DNA of 64,000 nucleotides from an uncultured Chloroflexales bacterium (GTDB lineage Bacteria; Chloroflexota; Chloroflexia; Chloroflexales; Chloroflexaceae): positions 37,639 through 101,638 of the forward strand of contig CAKZSI010000071.1 in assembly GCA_937918935.1 (NCBI GenBank). Reading direction: 5' to 3'. Positions 1 through 9,573 of the stretch are shown in pieces (within the stretch, counting starts at the first letter, position 1; each line of letters starts with the position of its first letter). A model generated the notes under the pieces. The model searched no databases. It had not been told where the DNA came from and was given only the letters and a program-made list of their open reading frames with translations. The translations under genes were made by a program, and so were the position numbers.

Positions 1-1808
<1,808 letters not shown>

Positions 1809-2456
1809 ATGACGCCAACATTGATCGTTCTGGCTAATGTATTGAGGCGCAAGGATCTGGTTCGCCCGCCTGGCCCGGCAGCCCTGTCACTATTCCAGGC
1901 GCTTGTCAGCGACACAATCGAGGTCGCACAGGAGATCAGCGGCGCACGAGTGGTGGTGGCTCACGATCCGCGTGTGTCGTTAGATCTGGTTCCTGAAGCG
2001 AACGTGACGGTACAGCCTCTGGGGGGCACAGGGCCGCAGGCCCTCGCCGTGCTGCTCAAGGAGGCACTGGACGGAGGCGCCCCGGCGGTGGTCATCGGCG
2101 GCGATCTCCCCCATCTGCCACCCTGGCGCCTCCGCGACGCCCTCACCCACCTGGCCGCGGGGGCGGGGGTGGTGTTCGGCCCCACCGAGCGGCAGGGATG
2201 GTACCTGTTGGGGTTGAGTAGCCTGGAGCCGCTGCTGCTCCGCACGCTGCCCGCGCGCGACGAGCATCCCGAGGCGCTGCTCTGCGCCGCCCACGGGCTT
2301 GAACTGTCCGTGGCCATCCTCCCCACCTGGTTTGGGGTGAACGATCTGGCCGACCTCGAGGCCCTGGCGGGCACGTTGCGAGAAATGCCTGCGACGGTTG
2401 CCAGGCGCACCCGCGCGGTGCTAACCGGCGAAAACGCCCGCGCCGTCGGCGGATGA
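1809..2456 (+). CDS. DUF2064 (TIGR04282-like) glycosyltransferase-fold protein
   Basis: A 215-residue soluble protein of the DUF2064 family, whose members have a nucleotide-diphospho-sugar transferase fold related to CofC/MobA. The N-terminus TPTLIVLANVLRRKDLVRPPG is in the place of the usual nucleotide-binding segment. The central segment PAVVIGGDLPHLPPWRLRDAL carries the family-typical G-D-x-P-x-L motif, and GVVFGPTERQGWYLLGL follows. The end is somewhat longer than the core fold. The ATG at 1809 has GGAG six bases upstream. No substrate can be assigned from sequence. The gene stands alone between nifJ (divergent) and a nucleoside hydrolase, with about 110 bp to the latter. The family call is fairly safe, the biochemical role unknown. 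Confidence 0.8.
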   Translation: MTPTLIVLANVLRRKDLVRPPGPAALSLFQALVSDTIEVAQEISGARVVVAHDPRVSLDLVPEANVTVQPLGGTGPQALAVLLKEALDGGAPAVVIGGDLPHLPPWRLRDALTHLAAGAGVVFGPTERQGWYLLGLSSLEPLLLRTLPARDEHPEALLCAAHGLELSVAILPTWFGVNDLADLEALAGTLREMPATVARRTRAVLTGENARAVGG

Positions 2457-2566
2457 CGAGACTGTCATCCGTGACCGCTGTCACGCTCAGCAGCGTCCCA
2501 TCCCTATCCGGTACACTGTGGTCATCCTATCCCGCTGCGGTATAGCGATACGGAGGAAGGCCCACT

Positions 2567-3634
2567 ATGAGGCAGGAACCCCACAGCGCGACGAATCCGC
2601 TGCCCGTATTCATCGACACCGATGTCGGCTGTGATGACGCCCTCGCCATCGCCTGGTTGCTGCGCCAGCCCTACATCGAGGTTGTGGGGATGAGCAGCGT
2701 CTTTGGCAACAGTAGTGTACAGAACACTACTGCGAACCTGCTCACGCTCCTCGATGTGCTGCGGTGCGAGGCGCCGGTAACGATTGGCGCCTCGGCGCCG
2801 ATGGTCTATCCCCGAACTAACGCGGGGGCATTGTTCCACGGCCCTGACGGACTGTGGGGAGCACAGCGTTCCCACGATCTTGACGGGTTGCCCGCGGGGG
2901 CGCCGGGCGCGATAGCCGCGGCGGCGCGCGCTTACCCCGGCCTGACGATCATCGCCCTCGGGCCGCTCACCAACATTGCCCGGGCCGTACAGGCCTATCC
3001 TGAGGATCTGGTAGGAGTGCGGCTGGTGGCGCTGGCCGGGGCCCACGGCGCCGGATCGATTACCCCTGTCGCCGAGTTCAATGCCTTTGCCGATCCCCAC
3101 GCCCTGGCCCTGGTGCTTGATAGCCCCCTGCAGGTCGAACTGGTTACCCGTGATGCCTTCCGGGCCCTGGAACTGGACCGCGCGTTCGCCAGGCGGCTGG
3201 AGCGCGAAGGCGGCGAGGCTGGTCGCTTTGTCGGCCGGGTGTTCGACAGCTACTCCCGCGCCGTGAACCGCCAGATGACGCCCGTTGCCGTGCCCGACGC
3301 CGCGGCGGTGATCTACGCCCTGCATCCCGAACTGGGTATGGCCGTACCCGCGACCGTGCGCGTCGTGACCGAGGGTGAACTGACCCGCGGGCAGACGATC
3401 ATGGCCCTGAGCGAGCAGCATCAGGCGGCGCTGGCGCTCGGAGCGCACGGGATTGAGCACCTGGCGATGAACGTAACCACGCCTGGTTTCGACTATGAAG
3501 AGGCGCTGCACCAGGCCAGCGCCCGGGCGCCGCGGAACGCGCACGTGGTGCTCGAGATTGACGCGCAGGCCATGGCGGAGATGTTGGAAGCTGGACTGAT
3601 GGAGTGGGGCATCGCGCGCGCGGTGGGCGGGTAG
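2567..3634 (+). CDS. Inosine/uridine-preferring nucleoside hydrolase family protein
   Basis: A 355-residue protein of the nucleoside hydrolase (IUNH) family, which hydrolyses the N-glycosidic bond of ribonucleosides using a bound calcium ion. The hallmark aspartate cluster is near the N-terminus: VFIDTDVGCDDALAIAWLL (residues about 15-33). Further family segments are NSSVQNTTANLL, LTIIALGPLTNIARAVQ and SITPVAEFNAFADPHALALVL, the last providing the usual N-A-x-x-D-P element. Length is at the upper end for the family. The ATG at 2567 follows GGAGGAAGG. The exact base specificity (purine, pyrimidine or ribosylnicotinamide) cannot be read from sequence. It is followed by a hairpin at 3762. Confidence 0.92.
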   Translation: MRQEPHSATNPLPVFIDTDVGCDDALAIAWLLRQPYIEVVGMSSVFGNSSVQNTTANLLTLLDVLRCEAPVTIGASAPMVYPRTNAGALFHGPDGLWGAQRSHDLDGLPAGAPGAIAAAARAYPGLTIIALGPLTNIARAVQAYPEDLVGVRLVALAGAHGAGSITPVAEFNAFADPHALALVLDSPLQVELVTRDAFRALELDRAFARRLEREGGEAGRFVGRVFDSYSRAVNRQMTPVAVPDAAAVIYALHPELGMAVPATVRVVTEGELTRGQTIMALSEQHQAALALGAHGIEHLAMNVTTPGFDYEEALHQASARAPRNAHVVLEIDAQAMAEMLEAGLMEWGIARAVGG

Positions 3635-3761
3635 CTCGCCGTCGTCGCCGCTGCGCCCTTGAGAGCGTATCGCGCTACCCCGCGGTCTTTTTTCAATTGG
3701 TAGCGTCCTCGCGGACTCTCCCCTCGGGCGAGGGCGTGGGGAAAACCGGTCTACCCACAAT

Positions 3762-3787
3762 GAAGCCGCAGGGCAACCCTGCGGCTT
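3762..3787. terminator. Hairpin between convergent genes
   Basis: GAAGCCGCAGGG-CA-ACCCTGCGGCTTC is a near-perfect stem of about 12 bp. It lies between the nucleoside hydrolase (+) and the small membrane peptide gene (-). There is no long T tract on either strand, so it is a probable bidirectional terminator rather than a textbook one. Confidence 0.6.
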
Positions 3788-3795
3788 CGTGTGGG

Positions 3796-3933
3796 TCAGG
3801 CTTCGAGTTTCTTTTGCGAGTCCATGGCACTGAGGATCTTATTGGTGAGGTAGGTCGCCAGCCAGGCCGCGGCAAGGCCGAGTAGCAGATTGAGCAACCC
3901 GTAGACCAGCCTGCGGCGGAGATCTTCGTCCAT
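3796..3933 (-). CDS. 45-residue single-pass membrane peptide coupled to a zinc peptidase
   Basis: A short gene starting MDEDLRRRLVYGLLNLLLGL and ending LSAMDSQKKLEA. Residues about 9-30 form one hydrophobic helix (VYGLLNLLLGLAAAWLATYLT), with basic residues (RRR) before it. Its ATG follows directly on the stop codon of the upstream YugP-type peptidase (TAA-ATG). The ribosome site AGGA lies inside the end of that gene, so translation is very likely coupled. No family is recognised. It could be a small partner or regulator of the membrane peptidase, but that is an inference from position only. Confidence 0.72.
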   Translation of the reverse strand: MDEDLRRRLVYGLLNLLLGLAAAWLATYLTNKILSAMDSQKKLEA

Positions 3934-4641
3934 TTAGTCCTCCCGTCGTCCTGCAAGCAAGGTGGCGAAGTAGAGCAGTTGAGCGATGGCTTGAGCAGCC
4001 GCAGCCACGTAGGTCAGTGCGGCGGCGTTGAGCACGGCATTTACCCCGCTCATTTCCTGGTTGGTGACCAGATTGTTGCGCTGCAGCATCTCCCTGGCGC
4101 GGGCGCTGGCATTGAACTCAACCGGCAGGGTCACCAGGGTAAACGCGACCGCAGCGGAGAAGAGGATCAACCCGACCGTCGCAATAGTATAGCCGAAGGT
4201 GCCACTGGCGAAGGCGGTCAGCAGCAAACCGATGAAGAACAGGATGGTCCCCAGGCTGGAGCCGAGGTTGGCGATCCCGACGATGCCAGCGCGCGCCCGC
4301 AGCCAGAAGTAGCCCTCCTGATCCTGGGCGGCGTGGCCGAGTTCATGGGCAACGATGGCCATCGCGGCGACCGAAGGCTGCAACGAGCCGTCAGAGAGGC
4401 GCATCACCGCGCCGCGGGGATCGTAGTGGTCGGTGAGCATGCCGCCAATCCGCTCCACCTGCACGTGGGAGAGGTTCTCATTCTGCATCAGCGTGGTGGC
4501 CACATCGAAGCCGTTCAGGCCGCGGGCGTTGGGTACCTGCGACCACTTGCTGTAGGCCGACTGAACGCGAAACTGCGCCCACATCGCCAGGAGAAAGGCT
4601 GGCAGGGCAAATACGAAGTAGAGTGGGTCAAAGAAGAACAT
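3934..4641 (-). CDS. Zinc-dependent membrane metallopeptidase, YugP family (Zn_peptidase_2)
   Basis: A 235-residue protein with a hydrophobic N-terminus (about residues 5-22), a catalytic zinc motif HELGH at residues 99-103 (AIVAHELGHAAQDQ) and two further hydrophobic spans (about 120-145 and 150-175). A conserved PVEFNASARAREML segment follows, supplying the downstream acidic ligand region. This order (N-terminal anchor, HExxH, two membrane spans, E-x-N-A-S-x-R-A) is typical of the YugP/Zn_peptidase_2 family. The length matches the family (about 220-235). Substrates are unknown. The ATG at 4641 is preceded by AGGAG (TCACGAGGAGAAATAGCA). A 45-residue membrane peptide follows with no gap. Confidence 0.93.
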   Translation of the reverse strand: MFFFDPLYFVFALPAFLLAMWAQFRVQSAYSKWSQVPNARGLNGFDVATTLMQNENLSHVQVERIGGMLTDHYDPRGAVMRLSDGSLQPSVAAMAIVAHELGHAAQDQEGYFWLRARAGIVGIANLGSSLGTILFFIGLLLTAFASGTFGYTIATVGLILFSAAVAFTLVTLPVEFNASARAREMLQRNNLVTNQEMSGVNAVLNAAALTYVAAAAQAIAQLLYFATLLAGRRED

Positions 4642-4819
4642 TGCTATTTCTCCTCGTGATCACGGTCAACAAGATGAGCGACAGATGTTTCGTAGATAGT
4701 ATACCATTTCAACCGGGCGTCGCTCATAAGAGCAGCATAAGAACAAGGCAGTGACGTAGTGCAATACGGTTTCCGGTGTGGAGCCACCCTCCGGGCGGCT
4801 CCTCTCAAACCATGCAGGC

Positions 4820-5038
4820 CTATAATGGTGAGCTTTCACCTTCAGCCGGTGGGGGAGGTGCAGGCGGAGCGGGAGGGAGGTACATCCGGACGGCCCGACG
4901 TTCGGCCAGGCGTTGCCCGAGCACGACTAATCCAGCCGCCGCCGCGCCGAGAACGAACCCTACCAGCACGCCCCGCAGCAGCGGCCATTCATCGGCCTCG
5001 GGAATAAGGCGCGCAACATCTTCTGCGATAGTACTCAC
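4820..5038 (-). CDS. Hypothetical 72-residue single-pass membrane protein
   Basis: The GTG at 5038 is preferred because AGGAG lies 7-8 bases upstream (CAGGAGCTACCGC). The longer upstream reading has no ribosome site. The product starts (M)STIAEDVARLIPEADEWPL, then has one membrane helix of about 20 residues (LLRGVLVGFVLGAAAAGLVVL). It ends with a basic stretch and a proline-rich tail (LPPAPPAPPPPAEGE). No family recognised. It is divergent from the BtuF-like remnant at 5202. Confidence 0.6.
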   Translation of the reverse strand: MSTIAEDVARLIPEADEWPLLRGVLVGFVLGAAAAGLVVLGQRLAERRAVRMYLPPAPPAPPPPAEGESSPL

Positions 5039-5201
5039 GCGGTAGCTCCTGAGCCCCCGGTCACAACAGCGGCAGTATAGCATGGGGAGGGCGTTGGCGG
5101 CAACCTGAGGCGCGCTGAGGCTCTGACGCACTGAAGGGATTTATGGCTGCCGAAGGGGTGCTCACTGGAGAGGGCGCCAAGGAGCACCAAGGGAGTCAGG
5201 T

Positions 5202-5783
5202 ATGCATACGGACGCGCCTGGGTGGCGGATCGCACTCAACGGGCCAGCGCAGCGGATCGTTTCGCTTGTGCCCAGTCTGACCGAGTGGTTGTTCAGCGTA
5301 GGCCTGGGGGAGCGTGTCGTTGGCGTCACTGATTTCTGCATCGAGCCTGCGGCGGCCCTGGCCGGGCTGCCCCGCCTGCGCGGCGCCAGGAACCCCGACC
5401 GGGCACGGATCGTCGCCCTGCGACCCGACCTGGTGATCGCCGACCAGGAGGAGAACCGCGAGCGCGATGTCCTGGCGCTCGCCGCCGCCGGCATTCAGGT
5501 GTACGTAACTGCCATTCGCAGCCTGGCCGATGTGCCGGAGCAACTTGGGGATCTGGCCCGGGGCCTGGGGGCGGCTGACCGGGCCGCTCCCGCGCTGGAG
5601 GACATGCGCGCGGCGATCGATGCGGCGGAGCGCGCCCTGCCCGCCACGCCACGCCCGACGATTGCCTTTATCTGGCGCGACCCGTGGATGGCGGTCGGCG
5701 CCAAGACCTACGCTGGCGTTATGCATCCCTCGAAGGAGGATGATAGGGAATGTTTCCGCATAACGCAACGTTTCAAGGAGTAA
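5202..5783 (+). pseudogene. Truncated BtuF-like (helical-backbone) ABC substrate-binding protein
   Basis: The first about 170 residues match the cobalamin/iron-siderophore binding proteins of the BtuF/TroA class without a signal peptide: RIVSLVPSLTEWLFSVGLGERVVGVTDFC, then LRGARNPDRARIVALRPDLVIADQEENR, and TIAFIWRDPWMAVGAKTYAG. Family members continue about 90-110 residues beyond that W-R-x-P-W motif with a second lobe. Here the frame runs into unrelated sequence (VMHPSKEDDRECFRITQRFKE) and stops. The switch falls near base 5720, where base composition drops. ATG at 5202 follows GGGAG. The ligand-binding second lobe is missing, so function is unlikely. Some related proteins in this clade lack a signal peptide, so only the 3' truncation is taken as damage. 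Confidence 0.75.
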
Positions 5784-5915
5784 GGCGAAGCCGAAGATTT
5801 GTGGCGATTGTCTTCAGAAGCAAGTCGTCTGAGAAAAAGGACGAAGCGAGCGCGATAGAAGAAGCCGCGCCTCGGAAAGTGGATGCTTGTTCCTCAACGG
5901 GCAATGAGTGCAGAT
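5720..5915. other. Lower-GC segment replacing the 3' end of the BtuF-like gene
   Basis: From about 5720 to 5900 the sequence is richer in A and lacks the local GC-rich codon pattern (for example GAGAAAAAGGACGAAGCGAG). A 75-codon frame (5750-5977) encodes a lysine/arginine-rich product (GVRRSRRFVAIVFRSKSSEK) of no recognised family. It may be the remnant of an inserted element or a deletion joint. No terminal inverted repeats could be identified. Confidence 0.45.
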
Positions 5916-5934
5916 GGGGAAACCGGGTTTCCCC
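5916..5934. repeat. Dispersed palindrome GGGGAAACCGGGTTTCCCC
   Basis: Perfect copy of the 19-bp palindromic core that recurs in intergenic DNA of this window (also at 6448, 14595, 18127, 18220, 20804, 20873, 20939, 27519, 27746, 27881, 31141, 34593, 39434 and 41446). Confidence 0.85.
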
Positions 5935-5966
5935 ACATCCCTTAGCAGGAGTGCGCCGCGCGCACG

Positions 5967-6389
5967 CTACTGCGTAAACGCCCCCAGGTCATTCTTGAGC
6001 GCCAGGGTGGGACGGTGAGCCGCCAGGGCATCGCCATCGGCGCCGATGCCGGCAATGAGTTGGCCAGCGCGCTCGCGGAGCGTGGGGGCATCCCCCGTCC
6101 CCAGAGCGCGATCGAGCACCTGCAAAGCAATCACCATTTTCTGCCGCTGCGAGAGCAACGCCCGGGCCTCGGTGAAGAACTGCTCCAGGGGAACCTCGGT
6201 CAGGTAGCGCGTGGCGCGCCCGATCAGATCGGCGTCGTAGCTGAGACCACGGGGAAGAAAGGCCGCCAGGCGCTCACCCTCGTACACGCTCGTCGCCCTC
6301 GCCAGATGCCCCAGGGCGACTACCAGCGCCGTTGCCGGCGTTAACTTCCCCGGCGGGTAGATCGCGTCCAGTTCCGTCCACGAACCCAT
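5967..6389 (-). CDS. Hypothetical 140-residue helical protein
   Basis: The ATG at 6389 (MGSWTELDAIYPPGKLTPAT) is chosen because TAAGGAGGT stands 4-5 bases upstream. The longer frame upstream runs through repeat DNA. The protein has no signal peptide or membrane span and is predicted mostly helical. The middle, EQFFTEARALLSQRQKMVIALQVLDRALGTGDAP followed by LRERAGQLIAGIGAD, resembles the arrangement in TerB-like tellurite-resistance domains. The similarity is weak and the acidic metal site of TerB is not evident. The gene lies between two copies of the dispersed palindrome. Confidence 0.7.
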   Translation of the reverse strand: MGSWTELDAIYPPGKLTPATALVVALGHLARATSVYEGERLAAFLPRGLSYDADLIGRATRYLTEVPLEQFFTEARALLSQRQKMVIALQVLDRALGTGDAPTLRERAGQLIAGIGADGDALAAHRPTLALKNDLGAFTQ

Positions 6390-6447
6390 GGTGACCTCCT
6401 TAGCACTTGATCGGACCTGACCTGACCGTGGCCGGTTGGAGGAGGGT

Positions 6448-6466
6448 GGGGAAACCGGGTTTCCCC
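6448..6466. repeat. Dispersed palindrome GGGGAAACCGGGTTTCCCC
   Basis: Perfect copy, about 60 bp upstream of the hypothetical gene ending at 5967 (minus strand). It is followed by further GC-rich inverted segments (CCGCCGGGAGGGCCTGGCCCTCCCGG, about 6474-6500). Confidence 0.85.
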
Positions 6467-6603
6467 ACTCCCCCCGCCGGGAGGGCCTGGCCCTCCCGGG
6501 AAGACCCTTTTTTGCCATCCCCCCGCTGCCGGGCAACCGGGGTTCCCCTCTCCCCGCCCGCCGGGAGCGCCAGGCCCTCCCGGAACGTATTCAGACAACC
6601 GGG

Positions 6604-7539
6604 TTATCCCGACAGGCCCGTCGTGGCGCGGTTCGAGCGTTGCGTCCCCGCCTGCCCCAGATACAGCAGGGCCATGCTGGCGAGCAGCAGGGCCGCCCCG
6701 GCGACGCCAGCCGGCCCGAGCCGTTCGCCAAGCAGCAGGACGGCAAGCACGGTCGAACCAAGCGGTTCGAGCAGGCTGACGATGGCGGCCGCCGTGGCCG
6801 GCACGGTACGCAACCCGCGCAGGTAGAGCACGTAGGCGAACGCCGTCGGCGCCAACCCCAGGTAGAACAACAACCCCCAGCCGGCCGGGGGATACTCCAC
6901 TACCAGGCCGCTGGCAAGGGCCGGCGGCAACAGCACGACCGCACCCAGGGTAAAGGCCATCGTTATCGGCTGCAACGGATGGTAATGCGGAGCGACCACC
7001 CGGCTGCTCAGCACCACCAGGCTATAGCAGAAGCCGGCGCCGAGGGCAAGGGCCGCGCCGATCCAGAGCGTGGGGCCACTGGATGCAGGCGCGCCGCCCA
7101 CGAGCAGCGCCGTGCCGCCAATGGCCCCAACCAGGGCCGCGCCGGTGAGCCAGTACAATCGCTCGCGCAGAAAAAACCCTGCCAGCAGAACGGTGAAGAT
7201 CGGCGCGCTACAGATATTGATCATCACAGCGGCGGCCACCCCCAGGCGGGGGATCGCTGCGAAGTAGCACAACTGGTAGCCAGCAAACGCCGCGCCGATC
7301 AACGCCATCACCAGCAGATGGGGCCGCTGCACGCGCCAGAACTCCGGTCCAACCACCACACGGCTTGCCAGCAGCAGGGCCGGAGCGGCAATGAGCAGCC
7401 GCAGAAAACCTATCGAAAATGGATTGGTCGCAGCCAGCGCATACAACAGGCTTACCGCCACGCCAATCGTGCCCCAGATCAACGCGGCCAGACCGACGAA
7501 GGCCAGTCCCACGCGCGTACTTCCCGGCGACTCGCCCAT
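6604..7539 (-). CDS. EamA/DMT-superfamily transporter
   Basis: A 311-residue integral membrane protein with about ten hydrophobic helices arranged as two EamA repeats. The first begins GLAFVGLAALIWGTIGVAVSL and the second TLWIGAALALGAGFCYSLVVL. The last helices include LGLAPTAFAYVLYLRGLRTVPATAAAIVSLLEPLGSTVLAVLLLGERL, the characteristic end of the second repeat with the conserved P-V/L-x-x-x-L-G-E. Members export amino acids or other small metabolites or act as permeases; the substrate cannot be told. The ATG at 7539 overlaps the TGA of the upstream antitoxin-like gene (TGATG), so the two are translationally coupled. Confidence 0.93.
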   Translation of the reverse strand: MGESPGSTRVGLAFVGLAALIWGTIGVAVSLLYALAATNPFSIGFLRLLIAAPALLLASRVVVGPEFWRVQRPHLLVMALIGAAFAGYQLCYFAAIPRLGVAAAVMINICSAPIFTVLLAGFFLRERLYWLTGAALVGAIGGTALLVGGAPASSGPTLWIGAALALGAGFCYSLVVLSSRVVAPHYHPLQPITMAFTLGAVVLLPPALASGLVVEYPPAGWGLLFYLGLAPTAFAYVLYLRGLRTVPATAAAIVSLLEPLGSTVLAVLLLGERLGPAGVAGAALLLASMALLYLGQAGTQRSNRATTGLSG

Positions 7540-7787
7540 CAAGCTCCTTCGGGCGCACTCTCGGCTTCCCGGGTGTGCTCCTCAATAAACTGCCGAATGG
7601 CGGTAAAGACCTCGATGTCAATGATCACCCCGGTTGGATAGCCCTTCTGGGTCACGACGATCGGCTGATGGTTGGCCTGCGATCGTTTGATGAGCGCCGC
7701 GAGCGATGAAGCGGCCTCCGAGATCGGCACGACGCCCCGCTCCAGATCAACGCTACGCATGCACTTCGCGAGATCCAGTGAAGTCAT
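7539..7787 (-). CDS. Phd/YefM-type antitoxin without a visible toxin
   Basis: An 82-residue protein with the Phd/YefM fold: VVPISEAASSLAALIKRSQANHQPIVVTQKGYPTGVIIDIEVFTAI. The N-S-x-A-R-x-x-L-s-x-L-i-x segment and the 'vTqkGkp-avlis' strand pair are both recognisable. In type II toxin-antitoxin modules such proteins bind the promoter and neutralise a RelE, Doc or PIN toxin. None is encoded on either side. Instead the gene is coupled (TGATG) to an EamA transporter downstream, and about 450 bp upstream hold no gene. It may be an orphan antitoxin or a transcription regulator reused for the transporter. Confidence 0.85.
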   Translation of the reverse strand: MTSLDLAKCMRSVDLERGVVPISEAASSLAALIKRSQANHQPIVVTQKGYPTGVIIDIEVFTAIRQFIEEHTREAESAPEGA

Positions 7788-8244
7788 TGGCGGTTTCCTC
7801 CGTATCGAATAGTACTACTGCGTCCAGGCACAGATGATGGGTCGGCCACCTCCTGGTAAGACCGAAGCCCTGGCTGCGCCAGTGCTCTGGCCTTACCGGG
7901 AGAGGTATGCAGCAGCCAGGTTGCCCCGCACGGCGAAGGCGTGGGGCACTGATGGGCGCTATTCGGAGATCTGCGGTATAAGACACCAGATTCTCGCCAT
8001 TAAGTGATTACCAGAAGACTGATCACCAGCCACCTTAGGGTAGTCCGCCAGGCAGTCTTTGTCAAGCAGGGACAGCGATATCTCAGGGATCGTGCCGAGT
8101 TCGCCTCCCGCGGAGGGGTGCGGGGCGGCTGCGCCGCCCCGCGGGTTGCTTTGTCGGAGGTTTTGGCGTTGCGCCGCGAAAACCAGACCGGGGTCTGGGG
8201 CTTGCCCCGGGGACTTTGCACAAGCCGTGAGGGAGGTGAGGTCG
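7788..8244. other. Intergenic region with a strong GC hairpin
   Basis: No gene is supported. GGGGCGGC-TGC-GCCGCCCC (about 8122-8140) forms a strong hairpin downstream of the cysteine desulfurase gene (minus strand), and CCGGGGTCTGGGGCTTGCCCCGG follows near 8190-8212. The reverse frames 7753-7986 and 7959-8570 are compositional artefacts. Confidence 0.5.
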
Positions 8245-9438
8245 CTAGGCCGCGATTGGCTCCCGTTCGGCGCCCTGGGCGGCAACCGCCCGCAGGCGTG
8301 CCACCAGTGGCGGGAGCGCCTCAAGTACGTAGGTAATGTCGGCCTCGGTAATGCCATGGCCCAGCGAAAAGCGCACCGAGGCATTGGCGGCGGCGGGAGA
8401 GAGGCCCAGGGCCAGCAGCACGTGGGAGGGTTCGAGCGACCCGCTGGTGCAGGCCGATCCGCTGCTGGCGCAGATACCGGCCTGGTCGAGCAAGAGGAGC
8501 AGGCTTTCGCCCTCGATACCGGCGAAGCCCAGGTTGGCGTTGCCGGGCAGACGCTGGAAGCGGTCGCCATTGAGCCAGCTATCCGGCACGGCAGCGAGCA
8601 CCCCGTCCACCAGGCGCTCGCGGAGGGCGCGCAGGCGCTCGGCGGCGGCGGGGCGCCGTTCCTCGGCGAGGGTCAGGGCCGCGGCCAGACCGACGATGCC
8701 GGGCACGTTCTCGGTGCCGGCTCGGCGGCGCCGCTCCTGGGCCCCACCGTTGATCTGCGGCAGCAACGGCGCGCCGCGGCGCGCGTAGAGCACACCCACG
8801 CCCTTGGGGCCGTAGAACTTGTGGGCGGTGAGGCTCAGATAATCCACCTTCAGCGCTTCGACATCGAGCGGCAGCGCGCCCGCGGCCTGCACCGCGTCGG
8901 TGTGGAAGGGCACACCAACCTCGCGGCAGATCGTCCCCAGTTCAGCAATCGGCTGGATAACGCCAATCTCGTTGTTGGCGTACATCACCGACACCAGGGC
9001 CGTGTCGGGGCGCAACGCCGAGCGCAGATCGTCGGGGCGCACCAGGCCGCGCTCGTCTACGGGCAGCAGGGTCACCTCGAAGCTGTGGTGTTGCTGGAGG
9101 TATTCGGCAGCATGCAGGACGGCGTGGTGCTCAATGGCGCTGGCGATCAGGTGCGCGCGGGCGCCCGCCGCGCGCCGGGCCAGGGCCGCGCCCTTGAGCG
9201 CCAGGTTGATGCTCTCGCTTCCGCCCCCGGTGAAGATCACCTCACGGCGCGAGCAGCCCAGTACCAGGGCCACCTGTTCACGGGCATCATCGAGAGCCTG
9301 CAGCGCCGCGCGCCCCGGGCGATGGATGCTCGATGGATTGCCGTAGTGCTCCGTGAGGTAGGGCAGCATCGCCTCCAGCACGCGCGGATCGAGCGGGGTC
9401 GTGGCCGCATGATCCAGATATATGGTACGCTCGCTCAT
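8245..9438 (-). CDS. Cysteine desulfurase (NifS/IscS type)
   Basis: A 397-residue PLP enzyme that takes sulfur from cysteine for Fe-S cluster and thio-cofactor synthesis. Seen in order: YLDHAATTPLDPRVLEAM (residues 7-24), FTGGGSESINLALKG, SAIEHHAVL, MYANNEIGVIQPI, HTDAVQAAG, the PLP-lysine motif SLTAHKFYGPKG (K207), and the mobile loop SSGSACTSGS with the catalytic C330. The short active-site loop places it with the group I (NifS/IscS) enzymes. ATG at 9438 follows GAGGAGTCACCG; a longer frame to 9480 has no ribosome site. No iscU, iscR or mnmA lies next to it, so its acceptor is not indicated. It is a monocistronic gene here. Confidence 0.96.
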   Translation of the reverse strand: MSERTIYLDHAATTPLDPRVLEAMLPYLTEHYGNPSSIHRPGRAALQALDDAREQVALVLGCSRREVIFTGGGSESINLALKGAALARRAAGARAHLIASAIEHHAVLHAAEYLQQHHSFEVTLLPVDERGLVRPDDLRSALRPDTALVSVMYANNEIGVIQPIAELGTICREVGVPFHTDAVQAAGALPLDVEALKVDYLSLTAHKFYGPKGVGVLYARRGAPLLPQINGGAQERRRRAGTENVPGIVGLAAALTLAEERRPAAAERLRALRERLVDGVLAAVPDSWLNGDRFQRLPGNANLGFAGIEGESLLLLLDQAGICASSGSACTSGSLEPSHVLLALGLSPAAANASVRFSLGHGITEADITYVLEALPPLVARLRAVAAQGAEREPIAA

Positions 9439-9573
9439 CGGTGACTCCTCTGCGGAGGGACACAAGAGGTAGTATACCATACCCGATTTACGTGCAATGG
9501 GTCCCCGGGTATGGCGTCACGTGTCCCCCGGCGACAGGTAGAGCCGGACCGGCGGGGTGGCTCTACTCCAGCC

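Noticed and set aside
6436..7641. 401-codon plus frame opposite the EamA transporter
   Set aside because: It is Arg/Gln/His-rich throughout and antisense to a well-defined membrane protein.
7753..7986. Toxin gene partner for the Phd/YefM antitoxin
   Set aside because: The frame overlaps the antitoxin start, and its product has no RelE, Doc or PIN features.
8059..9444. 461-codon plus frame opposite the cysteine desulfurase
   Set aside because: It is antisense to a complete PLP enzyme gene and its start lies in non-coding hairpins.
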